From: Halocatena marina
Lineage (GTDB): Archaea > Halobacteriota > Halobacteria > Halobacteriales > Haloarculaceae
DNA length: 64,000 bases
Assembly (NCBI RefSeq): GCF_025913575.1
Contig: NZ_CP109785.1
Span: forward strand, 2,046,001-2,110,000
Direction: 5' to 3'
Positions 44,963 through 54,262 of the stretch are shown in pieces. The translations under genes and the position numbers were made by a program. The notes under the pieces are model-generated. The model saw nothing but the letters and a program-made list of their open reading frames with translations. It was not told the DNA's origin and made no database searches. How positions within the stretch are numbered: position 1 is the stretch's first letter; each line of letters starts with the position of its first letter.

Positions 44963-45781
44963 TTACAGTGACGACAATCCTGTAATATTGGTGTTGGTAT
45001 CGGTCGTCGAACCAGAATCGGAGCCAGTGTCAGAAGCACGACCGAAATCCGGATTTGATCCAAACCCGAGGCTCGGATCTTTGAACGTCTCTCTAATGAG
45101 AGCATCGTGCCCTCGACGGAGTCGTTCAGAGAGTGCTTGGTGTGAGATATCGAGGATGTCGGCGAGTTCGTCGAGCGTGATCTGTCTTGGAACGCTGAAG
45201 TAGCCGCGCTTGTGCGCTTCCGCGAGCGCTTCGTGCTGTTCGGCGGTTAGCCCAAGCGGTGTTGACTCCGAGGTATCGTCACCGAGTCCGCGGATGCGGT
45301 CGATTGTATACGTCAGATTGTACTGCTGGCAGCATTCGCAGGTACGTTGGAGAGCCTGACGCGAGGAGAATAGAAGTTCAAACGTCCATTGGTCGTCAGT
45401 GCCGTATCCGTCGAGGAGGATTACCTCCGAGTTTAGAATGATCTGACAGAGGAGATGGACTTCGTGTTGCCAGTGTATTCGGTAGAGTCGACGGTCGTCA
45501 GCGTGGATGATCTCTTCAGCAGCGTTCACACTCGGATCGGCCGCCATCGCACTCTCCAGTGCGGCATAATCGTCTGTTTGCGCCCACATCAGCGGCATAA
45601 CAGCCTCGTTTCCTGTGGCCACGAGATCCGAACACTCGAATCTAAGCTCCGAGAGGGCTGTGAAGGTCTCGTGGAGGGCGAACTCTTCAGCGGGGATACG
45701 AGCAGTCACAAGAGTCGCGCTCTCGTGCTGTGGTGCTCCGGTCGATGCCGATGGTTCGTCCCGCTGTTGTTTCGGTTTCAT
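44963..45781 (-). CDS. HTH_10-type (bacterio-opsin activator-like) transcriptional regulator
   Basis: A 272-residue regulator with the haloarchaeal architecture: an N-terminal sensory part (bacterio-opsin activator type, ~20-160, with SELRFECSDLVATGNEAVMP and a Cys-Glu-Cys-Cys cluster at ~145) and the C-terminal HTH_10 domain. The HTH_10 is seen as LTAEQHEALAEAHKRGYFSV, then ITLDELADILDISHQALSER and LRRGHDALI. Polar tails at both ends are low in complexity. It stands 128 bases upstream of the acyl-CoA ligase on the same strand, and could control that gene or itself; this is inference. Confidence 0.9.
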   Translation of the reverse strand: MKPKQQRDEPSASTGAPQHESATLVTARIPAEEFALHETFTALSELRFECSDLVATGNEAVMPLMWAQTDDYAALESAMAADPSVNAAEEIIHADDRRLYRIHWQHEVHLLCQIILNSEVILLDGYGTDDQWTFELLFSSRQALQRTCECCQQYNLTYTIDRIRGLGDDTSESTPLGLTAEQHEALAEAHKRGYFSVPRQITLDELADILDISHQALSERLRRGHDALIRETFKDPSLGFGSNPDFGRASDTGSDSGSTTDTNTNITGLSSL

Positions 45782-46062
45782 AGGGAGTCACTGCTGTCCA
45801 AAGACGTGTCCGAACAGGGAGTTGCTGGTGCACACCAAGAGGACGGCGAATCCGACAGACCACAACTGGTGTGCCGTCCCGCCGGAATCGTGCTTTGTAG
45901 TTGTTTGTTTGGCTCCCGAGGGATAACCCTTCTCACCACTTTATAGAAATGCGTTGATAGAGTGATTTGAACCCGCTTTGGTGCTGTGGAATACGCTTGG
46001 CTCACCAGAGAAGAGTACTGAGTAACTGAATTATCTTTGTATCGACCGGTCAGATTATTCGC

Positions 46063-47664
46063 CTAGTTTTCTGACAGGTCGAGTATCGTTCCGACACCTT
46101 TGCTTTGTCCCTCCCGGAACACGAACCGCTGACCCTCCTCAACCACGTACGGGCGGAATTTGAATCGAACACGCGTTCGACCAGAATCACCAGGGAGCAG
46201 TTGTCGGCCCTCCGGATAGAAGGCAGCCGCCTCACACACTGTTTCAACGTGGACGACTGGTTCGTAGCCGTCGTTGATGCGCGTGGGATGGTTCAGCACC
46301 ATCACTTCTGCTTCGAACTCCCGAACGGGCTTCGGGTCAGCATCGCGTGGAACGAGGATCATTCCGCGTTCGATGTCAACTTCGCGGATGCCTTTGAGCG
46401 CGATGCCGACGATGCGACCCGCCTTAGCTTCGTCGACGCGGTGATAGTGCATCTCGATAGAGCGAACCTCCACGTCTCTGAACGAGCCATCGGCCATCGG
46501 CCCGATTAGAAGTTCATCACCCGCCTCAACGGTTCCAGAGCGGACCGTTCCGGATGCGACGGCACCGACGCCGGTGATCTTGTACGTACGATCGATGTAC
46601 ATCGAGAACTCGCCTGTCCCATCGGCGGTCTTTGGAAGCTGTTCGAACAGCTCATCGAGCACTGGCAACCCAGCCATCGTCACCGCGCTTGTCGTAACGA
46701 CCGGAACCACAGTTTCCGAAATCTCTTCGATAGCGGCCTCGACGCCGTGTCGCTGTATTCCCAGCGGCGAGCGATCGGCGTCTCGAAGTAAGCGTTCGAC
46801 CTCGCGTTCGACCTCATGAACGCGCTTGTCGGTCACCATATCGGCTTTCGTGATGGCGACGATCGTCGGTAGTTCGGTGGCGAGCAGAATGCCGAGATGC
46901 TCACGGGTGGTCTTCGTCGGCCCGTCGTCCGCTGCGATCGTCAACAAACCGTAATCGAGTTTTTGTCCGACAAGTCCGCGGATCGTCGTTCGGAGCCACG
47001 GCTCGTGACCCACAGTATCGACGAACGAAACGAGTCGATCGGCCTCTTCGACGATTCGCGCGCGGTCTTGCTTCCGGTGAGGATTGTTCGTCCGGATCGG
47101 ACCATCGTCGTCGAAACCGTAGACGCCATACGAAAGATCGGCCGAAAGCCCGCGTTCGACTTCGTGTGGTTGAACATCGAGAAAGCTGCGCGTGCTTCCT
47201 TCCCCGTTATCGGGCTGTCCCGTCACGAGCGAGCCAACAAGCGTGCTCTTTCCGTGATCGACGTGTCCTGCGGTACCGACAACGATGTGCCCATCATCAG
47301 TGTTGAGCATCGATCCTTCGCAGATGGTTGCGACACCGACCAATCCTTCGTCACCGACACCCCACGTCTGTACCTCCTCGATGTGCGATCCAGCTTCCTC
47401 TGAGAGCAACGAGAGAACATCCATCGACTCGGAAAACGTCTCCGCATCGATTCCGGCAAGGCCACCATCGTCAGTGACACCAACGACGTACGTCGCCTCG
47501 CCGTCACCGGAGAGCACCCGGTGGCGTAGTTGTGCTGCGAGGCTTTCGAGACGACCATCAGCGAGGTGGATTTCGCGTGTGAGTCGTTCTTTGAACTCAA
47601 CATTACCGCCCTCCTGCTCACCGCGCTCGAGTGCTTGTTCGAGTACAGCCCGGTCCGGGCTCAT
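46063..47664 (-). CDS. GTPBP1-like translational GTPase
   Basis: A 533-residue GTPase of the EF-Tu/GTPBP1 family. Residues 1-125 are a non-GTPase N-terminal region. G1 is GTAGHVDHGKST (~128-139), G3 is SFVDTVGHEPW, G4 is AITKAD and a G5-like TTSAVTMAGL follows. Two beta-barrel domains with SGTVRSGTVEAGDELLIGP and a C-terminal RVRFKFRPYVVEEGQRFVFR complete it. In eukaryotes GTPBP1 acts in delivery of aminoacyl-tRNA or mRNA surveillance; the archaeal role is not settled. No adjacent partner gene. Confidence 0.9.
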   Translation of the reverse strand: MSPDRAVLEQALERGEQEGGNVEFKERLTREIHLADGRLESLAAQLRHRVLSGDGEATYVVGVTDDGGLAGIDAETFSESMDVLSLLSEEAGSHIEEVQTWGVGDEGLVGVATICEGSMLNTDDGHIVVGTAGHVDHGKSTLVGSLVTGQPDNGEGSTRSFLDVQPHEVERGLSADLSYGVYGFDDDGPIRTNNPHRKQDRARIVEEADRLVSFVDTVGHEPWLRTTIRGLVGQKLDYGLLTIAADDGPTKTTREHLGILLATELPTIVAITKADMVTDKRVHEVEREVERLLRDADRSPLGIQRHGVEAAIEEISETVVPVVTTSAVTMAGLPVLDELFEQLPKTADGTGEFSMYIDRTYKITGVGAVASGTVRSGTVEAGDELLIGPMADGSFRDVEVRSIEMHYHRVDEAKAGRIVGIALKGIREVDIERGMILVPRDADPKPVREFEAEVMVLNHPTRINDGYEPVVHVETVCEAAAFYPEGRQLLPGDSGRTRVRFKFRPYVVEEGQRFVFREGQSKGVGTILDLSEN

Positions 47665-47738
47665 TGATCGTTACTAGCGGTTGATCGAATAAAAGGTTTC
47701 GCGCCGGTCTACCGGACGGATGCACAGCTGAACAGACA

Positions 47739-48416
47739 TCAACGATCGTTTCGAATCATTTCTAGTGCTTCGAGTAAACCGTCAACGAATGCGCCATCTG
47801 TAATGTGATCGGCGGCTGATTTCGCTCGGTCGTCAGCGTTTGCCACCGCGTAGGCTTCGCCAGCAATTTCGAACATTGCAGCGTCATTTTCGGAATCACC
47901 GACAACGGCGAACGATTCCGGATCGTTACCAAGACGAGACGTGATATTCGTGAGTCCAGTTCCCTTATCCACATCGTGTGCGGTTACGTGATACGCGTAC
48001 CCGGTATCGAACACGCGCATCCCCTCGCGTTCGGCGATCTCACGGAGGGGTTCGAGCGGTTGATCACAGCTCACAGCAAGCTCTGTTTCCCGCCATCGAT
48101 TTGCAAAGTCTACACCCTCCCACCCGAGCGAGTATCCTTCTTCGGAGTATTGTTCGATGACCCGATGGGCGGCCTCACGGTCACCGGTAAACACGATCTC
48201 ATCATCATCAGCGAGGTAGACCGCTCCTCCGTTCTCCGCGATGATACGAACTGGAATGCCTAGAAATTCACAGAGTCCGACCGGATACGGGAGTGATTTC
48301 CCGGTTGCGATGACGACTGGTTCGGGCCATTCGCGGAGAGGTTCGAACACCCTCGGGTCGAGCGATTGGTCCGCGCGGGTCAGTGTTCCGTCAATGTCGA
48401 CTGCCAATGCTCGCAT
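47739..48416 (-). CDS. Phosphoglycolate phosphatase (archaeal HAD type)
   Basis: A 225-residue HAD-superfamily phosphatase. Motif I is LAVDIDGTLTR (residues ~4-14), motif II VIATGKS, motif III the Lys in DVDKGTGLTNI, and motif IV VGDSENDAAMFEIAG (~170-184). The cap is of C2 type. It removes phosphate from phosphoglycolate, formed for example during DNA repair; sucrose-phosphatase-like relatives are less likely. Start codon ATG at 48416, 75 bases downstream of the GTPase gene's start side, same strand. Confidence 0.88.
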   Translation of the reverse strand: MRALAVDIDGTLTRADQSLDPRVFEPLREWPEPVVIATGKSLPYPVGLCEFLGIPVRIIAENGGAVYLADDDEIVFTGDREAAHRVIEQYSEEGYSLGWEGVDFANRWRETELAVSCDQPLEPLREIAEREGMRVFDTGYAYHVTAHDVDKGTGLTNITSRLGNDPESFAVVGDSENDAAMFEIAGEAYAVANADDRAKSAADHITDGAFVDGLLEALEMIRNDR

Positions 48417-48471
48417 ACACGTGATCGTCTCCCTGCACTCAAGTATACATCCGTTGCTCAGACGCTTTGTC

Positions 48472-49050
48472 CTAACTACTTGTGAGTTGTTCGTATGCAG
48501 CGTTTACACGCTTGAACGCCTCTTTGCTCCCTGTTTCAGTGTCTGGATGGGCGTCCTTTACCTTCTCTCGGTAGGCGCGCTTGATCGCTGGTTTGTCCGC
48601 ACCTGGATCGAGGTCGAGAATGTCGTACGCCTCCCTCCGCGTTGGCATCGTCGGGCTTGACGATGATGGCTGCCCAGTCTGTCGGGTCCGTCTACCTTCT
48701 CCGTGTTGACCGTTGTGCGTCTGGCGCTGGCGTTGCGTGCTGAAGCCGGCGCGTCGCGCCCATTCACTTCGTGGTTGCCAATCTTCGCGCGGACCAGCAC
48801 CGAAGCCGCCGCGACTGCGTTCGTTCTGTCCATTGTTGGCTCGTCCAAGTTCTTCGACGCGCCGATAGACGCGTCGTGAGAGCCGTCCAGACGCCTGATA
48901 CCACATGAGATAGGCAACGATTCCGAACAAAAACGCAACGAGGAAGACGAACGGCTCATATACGATACCAACGACAACCAAAAGCGCGGCTAATCCTGCA
49001 AAAACGGCGGCAATCGACAGTATGAGCCGATTTCTATCCACTATTCCCAT
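48472..49050 (-). CDS. Membrane-anchored J-domain protein
   Basis: A 192-residue protein with two N-terminal transmembrane helices (LILSIAAVFAGLAALLVVVG and VFLVAFLFGIVAYLMWYQ, residues ~8-45). A polar, Arg/Gln/Gly-rich linker joins them to a C-terminal J domain (MPTRREAYDILDLDPGADKP on) with the HPD motif in KVKDAHPDTE, which activates Hsp70 (DnaK). A J domain at the C-terminus behind membrane helices suggests DnaK recruitment to the inner side of the membrane. The start at 49050 was chosen because it begins just before the first helix. Confidence 0.88.
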   Translation of the reverse strand: MGIVDRNRLILSIAAVFAGLAALLVVVGIVYEPFVFLVAFLFGIVAYLMWYQASGRLSRRVYRRVEELGRANNGQNERSRGGFGAGPREDWQPRSEWARRAGFSTQRQRQTHNGQHGEGRRTRQTGQPSSSSPTMPTRREAYDILDLDPGADKPAIKRAYREKVKDAHPDTETGSKEAFKRVNAAYEQLTSS

Positions 49051-49233
49051 TATTAGTCGAGGAACATTCTCGTTTTCGGTCGTAAACAGACATGACTGAT
49101 GGATTATATTTGGAAACGATGCAATTCTCGTCTCTTTCCATCGAATCCTGATCTCCGTCGGTTGGTCCAATGACTACGACGAGCACCAATGATCGTCATA
49201 GGATTCTTGTCGTGACAGATGCTACCTTTCTGC

Positions 49234-49437
49234 ATGAGTGTTTCCGGACTGTGTGAGTTCTGCATGCAAAACGAGGTCGTAGACGGATGTGACCGGTGTG
49301 GACGCCTCGTCTGTGAGCGCCACTACGATAAGAAGACAGGATTTTGCACGGACTGTCTCAAAGAGATGGGACAATCACCAGAAGAGAATGATACCCAGCA
49401 TCGCAAGCCCGATGACGTCGATACGTACCGATTTTGA
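49234..49437 (+). CDS. Small zinc-finger protein
   Basis: A 67-residue protein, MSVSGLCEFCMQNEVVDGCD onwards, with three Cys-x-x-Cys pairs (CEFC ~7, CDRC ~19, CTDC ~40), plus Cys-x-x-His in LVCERHYDKK. This arrangement resembles a B-box or double zinc finger. Haloarchaea encode many such small proteins, of which a few affect motility, biofilm or growth. The tail is acidic with no function recognised. It is divergent from the J-domain gene; the start at 49234 is preferred to 49219. Confidence 0.75.
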   Translation: MSVSGLCEFCMQNEVVDGCDRCGRLVCERHYDKKTGFCTDCLKEMGQSPEENDTQHRKPDDVDTYRF

Positions 49438-49605
49438 TTGGAGGGTTGGGGTGGGTAATGAGCGAGTTGGCCGGCATATAACAGCAGTAACAGCGACATG
49501 ACTGTTCGCTCACACCGAATCGTTTCGGCAGCTTCAGTGATACTCTCATCTGAGAAATAGACGGTCGACAAAACACACCATCGTTTTCCCTGCTCGAAAT
49601 CGAAT

Positions 49606-50397
49606 TTACGTTCGATATCGATTGAGTTGCCGTTTGAGGCGTTTTGCCGCCTCACCTGCGGCTCTTGCGAACTGCTCGCCCTCGCCAGCAAAGATAATTC
49701 CCCGCGAAGAGTTGATGAGCCCGACACCGTCCGCGAGTCCAAACTCGACGGCTGCTTCGGCATCACCACCCTGTGCCCCAACACCGGGAACGAGAAACGG
49801 GATATCGGGGACTTGTTCGCGCACGTCCTGTAGCTCTTCAGGAGCAGTTGCTCCGACTACCAGCCCGACGTTCCCGTGCTCGTTCCATCCGTCGGCGAGA
49901 TCTGCGACTCGCTCATAGACCGCCTCACCGCTCTCGAGTTCGAGATTCTGAATGTCCGAGCCGCCTGGGTTCGAGGTGCGACAGAGGACGAAGATTCCCT
50001 TCTCTTCGCGCGAAAGGAACGGCTCCACTGAATCCCGTCCCAAGTAAGGGTTCACTGTGATGGCGTCAGCGTGATCCAGCAGCGCAGCATATCGGCGCGC
50101 GGTGTTGCCGATGTCAGCTCGCTTTGCATCGAGCAAGATGGGGACGCCTTTTCCCTCGGCGTACGCGATCGTTTCCCTGAGTGCCCGCCACCCGTCTGCG
50201 TCCTCGTAGAAGGCCGCATTGGGCTTGTAGGCGGCTGCGTGCTCGTGGGTAGCATCAATGATCCGGCGATTGAACGCCCAGCGTGGGAGATCATGCTCAG
50301 AGAGATGATCCGGAATCCGCCGCATATCGGGATCGAGACCAACACAGACGACGCTATCGATAGTGCTGATGCGTTCACGGAGGCGGTCAAAGAACAT
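49606..50397 (-). CDS. pyrF: Orotidine 5'-phosphate decarboxylase
   Basis: A 263-residue (beta/alpha)8 enzyme of the archaeal/long type. Active-site motif is ILLDAKRADIGNTARRYAAL (residues ~86-105) with the Lys-x-x-Asp pair; the phosphate loop segments are FLVPGVGAQGGDAEAAV and LINSSRGIIFAGEG. It makes UMP from OMP, the last step of pyrimidine synthesis. Start was placed at MFFDRLRERI (50397), three codons within the longest frame. The C-terminal end has KRLKRQLNRYRT. Single gene. Confidence 0.94.
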   Translation of the reverse strand: MFFDRLRERISTIDSVVCVGLDPDMRRIPDHLSEHDLPRWAFNRRIIDATHEHAAAYKPNAAFYEDADGWRALRETIAYAEGKGVPILLDAKRADIGNTARRYAALLDHADAITVNPYLGRDSVEPFLSREEKGIFVLCRTSNPGGSDIQNLELESGEAVYERVADLADGWNEHGNVGLVVGATAPEELQDVREQVPDIPFLVPGVGAQGGDAEAAVEFGLADGVGLINSSRGIIFAGEGEQFARAAGEAAKRLKRQLNRYRT

Positions 50398-50420
50398 ACC
50401 GCCCATTTTGTGGGAGGGGA

Positions 50421-50783
50421 TTAGGCGCTTCCGTCTGTGTCATCGGGACTAGCATCCCTGCTTTCGTCGTCTGTTCGTGATGTACGATCGCATGCTCCCG
50501 TTCGTTGGAACGCACCGCGTCGTTCGAGATCAGATGGTGTTCGACACATCTCTGGTGCGCTCGTCGACTGCGGGACAACGCAGTTGTTACAGTTCTCACA
50601 GAGGACAGTCGCACGTCTATCTGTAAGCAATCGAGCGGCCAGACGCGGCTCCGCGTAGTTCGCTGATGACCGCCGTCCCCTGAAAGATGAGTCCAACACC
50701 GGACACAGCAACCGATTCGAGCTCTCTGATAAGTGTCTTGACCGTCTCGTCACCGGTACCAGCATATTCGAGCAACGGCGCAC
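50421..50783 (-). pseudogene. Frameshifted remnant of an Old Yellow Enzyme-type NADH:flavin oxidoreductase
   Basis: Only the C-terminal part is visible, in two frames on the minus strand. The first (~50768-50660) reads GTGDETVKTLIREL and then VSGVGLIFQGTAVIS. The second (~50680-50424) reads NYAEPRLAARLLTDRRATVL and then CENCNNCVVPQ, followed by MCRTPSDLERRG. The Cys spacing C-x2-C-x2-C-x11-C recalls the iron-sulfur site of the OYE/2,4-dienoyl-CoA reductase family, which has C-x2-C-x3-C-x11-C. The N-terminal barrel is absent. The family assignment is from pattern memory and moderately uncertain. Confidence 0.4.
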
Positions 50784-50910
50784 TTCGCCCGGTTCACCCG
50801 CTTATCGAGTGAGAAGAGCACACCCCGGAATCGTCGCTACCTTCTGAAGAGTGGAATCCCGTAGAGCAGGTGCAAAAACGAAAGCACGGCCCAAAATCAA
50901 CAGCCTGCAA

Positions 50911-51309
50911 TCACGACTCGTTATGCGTGGCCGCTATGGCTGTACGGATAACATCGAGGACGCGTTTTATCTCGCCTCCGTCTTCGAGAAAGACGAGCAC
51001 GCGGGGAGGCGCAACGGCTTTCGGTCGCGCGCGCAAGTTCGCCTCTTCACTGACCGATGGGATTGCGTCGAGACCTGCCCGAAATTCGAGGCGAGCGCGG
51101 TCTGTGTGGATGTATACATCGGCAAGCTGAGTCACTTCATCGCCATCAGTTGTGATCGTGTACGCGAACGTCCCGCTGTCGCTCCCTTCGGCGTCTGGGT
51201 CAACATCGACTACATCGAGAGTGGAGAGCAGCCCATCGGCTCGGGCAGTCACTTCACTTGCGAGTAGTTCACCAATGCGTCGGCCGTCGGTTACGCGCTC
51301 GTTAGTCAT
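50911..51309 (-). CDS. Conserved haloarchaeal hypothetical protein
   Basis: A 132-residue acidic protein starting MTNERVTDGRRIGELLASEV. It has a helical start, then a beta-rich middle (TFAYTITTDGDEVTQLADVY, ~50-69), and a final segment RVLVFLEDGGEIKRVLDVIR. No signal, membrane helix or catalytic motif can be pointed out. It stands just upstream of (in transcription, after) the DUF2240 gene, 46 bases apart, and may share its transcript. Confidence 0.7.
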   Translation of the reverse strand: MTNERVTDGRRIGELLASEVTARADGLLSTLDVVDVDPDAEGSDSGTFAYTITTDGDEVTQLADVYIHTDRARLEFRAGLDAIPSVSEEANLRARPKAVAPPRVLVFLEDGGEIKRVLDVIRTAIAATHNES

Positions 51310-51355
51310 GCTATACACCCCATATAATGTCGTAGACTCTGATATAACATATCAA

Positions 51356-51805
51356 TCACGACTCGTGGAGATCAGACAGCGCGCGTTCGGCTACATTACT
51401 CACGTCGAGTCCCATACGATGGGCATACAACACTGCTGCAGCATCGATCGTCAATCCGAGCTCCGTCTGTAACCGATTGATTGCGGCGACGGATTCCTGT
51501 TTCGTCTCGCCCGCATCGACGAGTGCGCTGAGTACTCGCTCGAACGTCGTTCGGGTGCGGAGGATCGATTCATCCGGCGCAAAATCTTCTGGAACCGAGA
51601 CCGATTCCGGAGCAAATTCAGCGACAAGCTCGCCGTCGTCGCGTCGGAGTATTCCTTCACCGACAGCGACATCGATGAGTCGCTTTGCCTGATTGGGGGA
51701 GAACCAATCGCGGTCGAGCGACAACGCGACGATGAATTCGCTTTCCTCAATGCGTGACTGACCCTTCGTGCGAAATGGTGCGCCGACGGCTACGCGGAGA
51801 CTCAT
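51356..51805 (-). CDS. DUF2240 family protein
   Basis: A 149-residue protein typical of the archaeal DUF2240 family: SEFIVALSLDRDWFSPNQAK (residues ~22-41), RLIDVAVGEGILRRDDGELV, then a C-terminal helical half with LQTELGLTIDAAAVLYAHRM (~110-129). The first half resembles a winged helix, which suggests a nucleic-acid-linked role, but the family is uncharacterised. Divergent from the eS8 gene, with which it is commonly neighbour in haloarchaea. Confidence 0.85.
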   Translation of the reverse strand: MSLRVAVGAPFRTKGQSRIEESEFIVALSLDRDWFSPNQAKRLIDVAVGEGILRRDDGELVAEFAPESVSVPEDFAPDESILRTRTTFERVLSALVDAGETKQESVAAINRLQTELGLTIDAAAVLYAHRMGLDVSNVAERALSDLHES

Positions 51806-51888
51806 CGCTCATGCTCCCTTTCGCCCACGACCTAATACTGTCGTTCTGCATCGAGCATTTGAAGTACTTCTCTGGGCTGTGTAGCGGT

Positions 51889-52266
51889 ATGAAGGATCAG
51901 GGACGTTCTCCCAAGAAACGAACTGGTGGCCGCCGTCGGCCGATTCGTAAAAAGCGCAAGCATCAACTCGGTCGTTCGCCGACGGAGACCCGTGTCGGCG
52001 ATACGAAGCTCAAGACGATCGATGTCCAAGGTGGAGAGACGAAAGTCCGCGCCATCTCGGTGGACACCGCGAATGTAGCAACCGGAGACGGTGTCGTCAG
52101 CTCGACGATCGAAACCGTCGTCGAGAACGGCGCAAACCCCAACTACGTCCGACGTAACATCATCACGAAGGGCGCAATCATCGAAACTGACGATGGACGC
52201 GCGCGCGTCACGTCCCGCCCCGGACAGGTCGGACAAGTCAGCGCTGTTCTTCTCGACGAAGAGTAG
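51889..52266 (+). CDS. rps8e: Small ribosomal subunit protein eS8
   Basis: A 125-residue eS8 starting MKDQGRSPKKRTGGRRRPIR, with the signature KRKHQLGRSPTETRVGDTKL (residues ~22-41) and the C-terminal PNYVRRNIITKGAIIETDDG followed by ARVTSRPGQVGQVSA. It is an archaeal/eukaryotic-only ribosomal protein that stands outside the S10/spc cluster here. The start at 51889 corresponds to the family's normal N-terminus. Confidence 0.97.
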   Translation: MKDQGRSPKKRTGGRRRPIRKKRKHQLGRSPTETRVGDTKLKTIDVQGGETKVRAISVDTANVATGDGVVSSTIETVVENGANPNYVRRNIITKGAIIETDDGRARVTSRPGQVGQVSAVLLDEE

Positions 52267-52281
52267 CCGTTTTTTCAGACG

Positions 52282-53277
52282 TTACGGTTTCGGCGCAGCG
52301 TTCTGAAGCGCCGTTTCGGCGATGTTGCCTCCGTAGTCGGCGCTGCGCGAGAGCGAGTCGACGATGAGCCCAAGCGGCTGGGCCTGTTGTGGATCGAGTT
52401 CGCGGATGTCTCCGTCGACATCTCGTGCCAGTGAATCCATATCACGAACGTGCTCGCGGGCCTCATTCCCTAGTCTCGTCGCTTCTTCCGGATCGTCGTC
52501 AAGCACGGCCTCCATCGACATCTCGACGGCGTTGGAGGCCTCTGACCGGAGCTCTAGAAGTCCCTCCGCGACTTCGTCCGAGATCTCGCCGAGCTCGAGT
52601 GCGAGTTCTGCGATCTTCGTCGCGTGATCTGCGACACGCTCAAGCTGTCGCGCGCTCGAATGGTAATCGAAGCACGTCTCCCGTGGAAGCCCGACTTCGG
52701 TCGCAGCACTCGGATCTCGAAGCACTGACCGGAATACCCGCGAAACCATATACCAAAGTCGATCGACGTCGTCGTCGCGCTCGATAACATCCGCCGCCAG
52801 GTCGGTGTCGTTTTCGACGAGGGCCGTGACAGCGTCGGAAAGCATACTGAGCGAGACGAGACGCATCCGCGTGATGGCATTTACAATAGATAGTTCCGAA
52901 GAATCGAGAAGATCCTGAAGCGACACTTTCTCACTCGTTTCGCCGATCACTTCGAGACCAACGAGTCGCTGCGATGACTGTCTGATTGCTCGCCGCTGGG
53001 CAGCTGTGATCCGAGAGGATGTGAGTGTGATAACGTCGAACCCACTCACATACATTGTCACTACTGTCCGCATCAACTCCGATCCATCGAGGTCTGTAAT
53101 ATCGAGCTGTCCCTCTGTCCGTTCTCGATCGCCTCGCGGCATCAATAACAACGAGTCGTCTTCCGGGTAGAACTCGACAACGCTCCCTGCCTCGACACCG
53201 TTGTCTGTTGCCCACGATTTCGGAAGCGAAACGGTGTACGTCGACCCACCAGTTACCTGCACCTTTCGCGTTTCCAT
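52282..53277 (-). CDS. AbrB-PhoU phosphate uptake regulator
   Basis: A 331-residue regulator with an N-terminal AbrB/SpoVT-like DNA-binding domain (METRKVQVTGGSTYTVSLPK, residues 1-20, continuing to ~45). Two PhoU-like helical domains follow in the C-terminal two-thirds, with ERVADHATKIAELALELGEI near 225. Proteins of this type control phosphate transporter operons in haloarchaea. The start at 53277 matches the family; longer frames to 53310 were rejected. No pst transporter genes are in the window, so it works at a distance. Confidence 0.88.
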   Translation of the reverse strand: METRKVQVTGGSTYTVSLPKSWATDNGVEAGSVVEFYPEDDSLLLMPRGDRERTEGQLDITDLDGSELMRTVVTMYVSGFDVITLTSSRITAAQRRAIRQSSQRLVGLEVIGETSEKVSLQDLLDSSELSIVNAITRMRLVSLSMLSDAVTALVENDTDLAADVIERDDDVDRLWYMVSRVFRSVLRDPSAATEVGLPRETCFDYHSSARQLERVADHATKIAELALELGEISDEVAEGLLELRSEASNAVEMSMEAVLDDDPEEATRLGNEAREHVRDMDSLARDVDGDIRELDPQQAQPLGLIVDSLSRSADYGGNIAETALQNAAPKP

Positions 53278-53581
53278 ATATACCATGACGCATGCAGAAC
53301 AATAAATCAATCTATCGCTATATACCTGCGAGCAATATACGGTGTCTTAAATACTCTCTCGTCAATAATGGGAATGAAATCCTGCAGAACTGTATTTGGT
53401 GTAGCGGATATAACCCTCTCAATTGATCGTGATTAATATCTCTCTGTACGCCTCACTCCCTCACAGTCAATAGAATATTGTTGTATACATTGTCAACTAT
53501 ACTCGTGAATTTATTTCTGAAGAGGCATATATTTGAATTCATATCCCAGAGATATATGGTTCCAGCGTTACGAGATCTCCC
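53278..53581. other. Divergent intergenic region between two PhoU-type genes
   Basis: 304 bases, AT-rich, holding both promoters of the divergent PhoU-like genes. Candidate TATA-like runs lie near 53510-53520 (ATTTATTTC) and near 53300-53310 on the other strand. I see no other feature. Confidence 0.4.
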
Positions 53582-54262
53582 ATGGCACGTGAGGGATATC
53601 AGGAGCAACTCGATCAGCTTCGAGAGGACGTGTTGTACATGAGTGAAGTGGTGACCGAGAGCCTCCGGCGCGGTCTCGACGCACTCGAACAGAAAGACGA
53701 CGATCTCGCGTGGATGGTGATCGAGGGAGACGAGGAGATCAACGAGATGTATTTAGAGCTCGAACAGAGCTGTATCGATCTCTTTGCACTCCAGCAACCC
53801 GTGGCAGGTGATCTTCGATTTATCGCGTCCTCGTTCAAGATCATCACCGACCTCGAACGCATTGCCGATCTCGCAACCAATCTCGGTGATTACGCACTCA
53901 ACGCTGAAAGCGACGTATATCCCGAGGTCGATATTCAAGCAATCGGTGATCTAACGCTCGTGATGGTCGATGAGGCCATGACGGCCTACGCGGCCGAAGA
54001 CACATCAGCCTGTTATGAAATTGCTGACCGAGACGACGATCTCGACGATCTGTGCGAGCGCGCGAGTGGTACCGTTGTTCGGGACCTCATCGAAACCGAG
54101 TTCGATTCTCTCAATGACGACACGGATGTCGAGAATCTCATGCAGGATGTTTCGCGGCTTTTGCTCACAATTCGTGATTTAGAGCGGGTTGGCGACCACG
54201 CCGTAAATATCGCCGCGCGAACGCTGTACATGGTCGACAATAGCGACGAGCTGATTTACTGA
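53582..54262 (+). CDS. phoU: Phosphate-signalling complex protein PhoU
   Basis: A 226-residue all-helical protein of two similar three-helix bundles. Each has the metal-binding motif: (D)LRFIASSFKIITDLERIADLA (residues ~80-100) and ISDVSRLLLTIRDLERVGDHA-like LLTIRDLERVGDHAVNIAAR (~195-214). PhoU connects the Pst transporter with phosphate signalling; here, unlike the divergent gene, there is no DNA-binding domain. It begins MAREGYQEQL. The neighbouring AbrB-PhoU suggests joint control. Confidence 0.92.
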   Translation: MAREGYQEQLDQLREDVLYMSEVVTESLRRGLDALEQKDDDLAWMVIEGDEEINEMYLELEQSCIDLFALQQPVAGDLRFIASSFKIITDLERIADLATNLGDYALNAESDVYPEVDIQAIGDLTLVMVDEAMTAYAAEDTSACYEIADRDDDLDDLCERASGTVVRDLIETEFDSLNDDTDVENLMQDVSRLLLTIRDLERVGDHAVNIAARTLYMVDNSDELIY

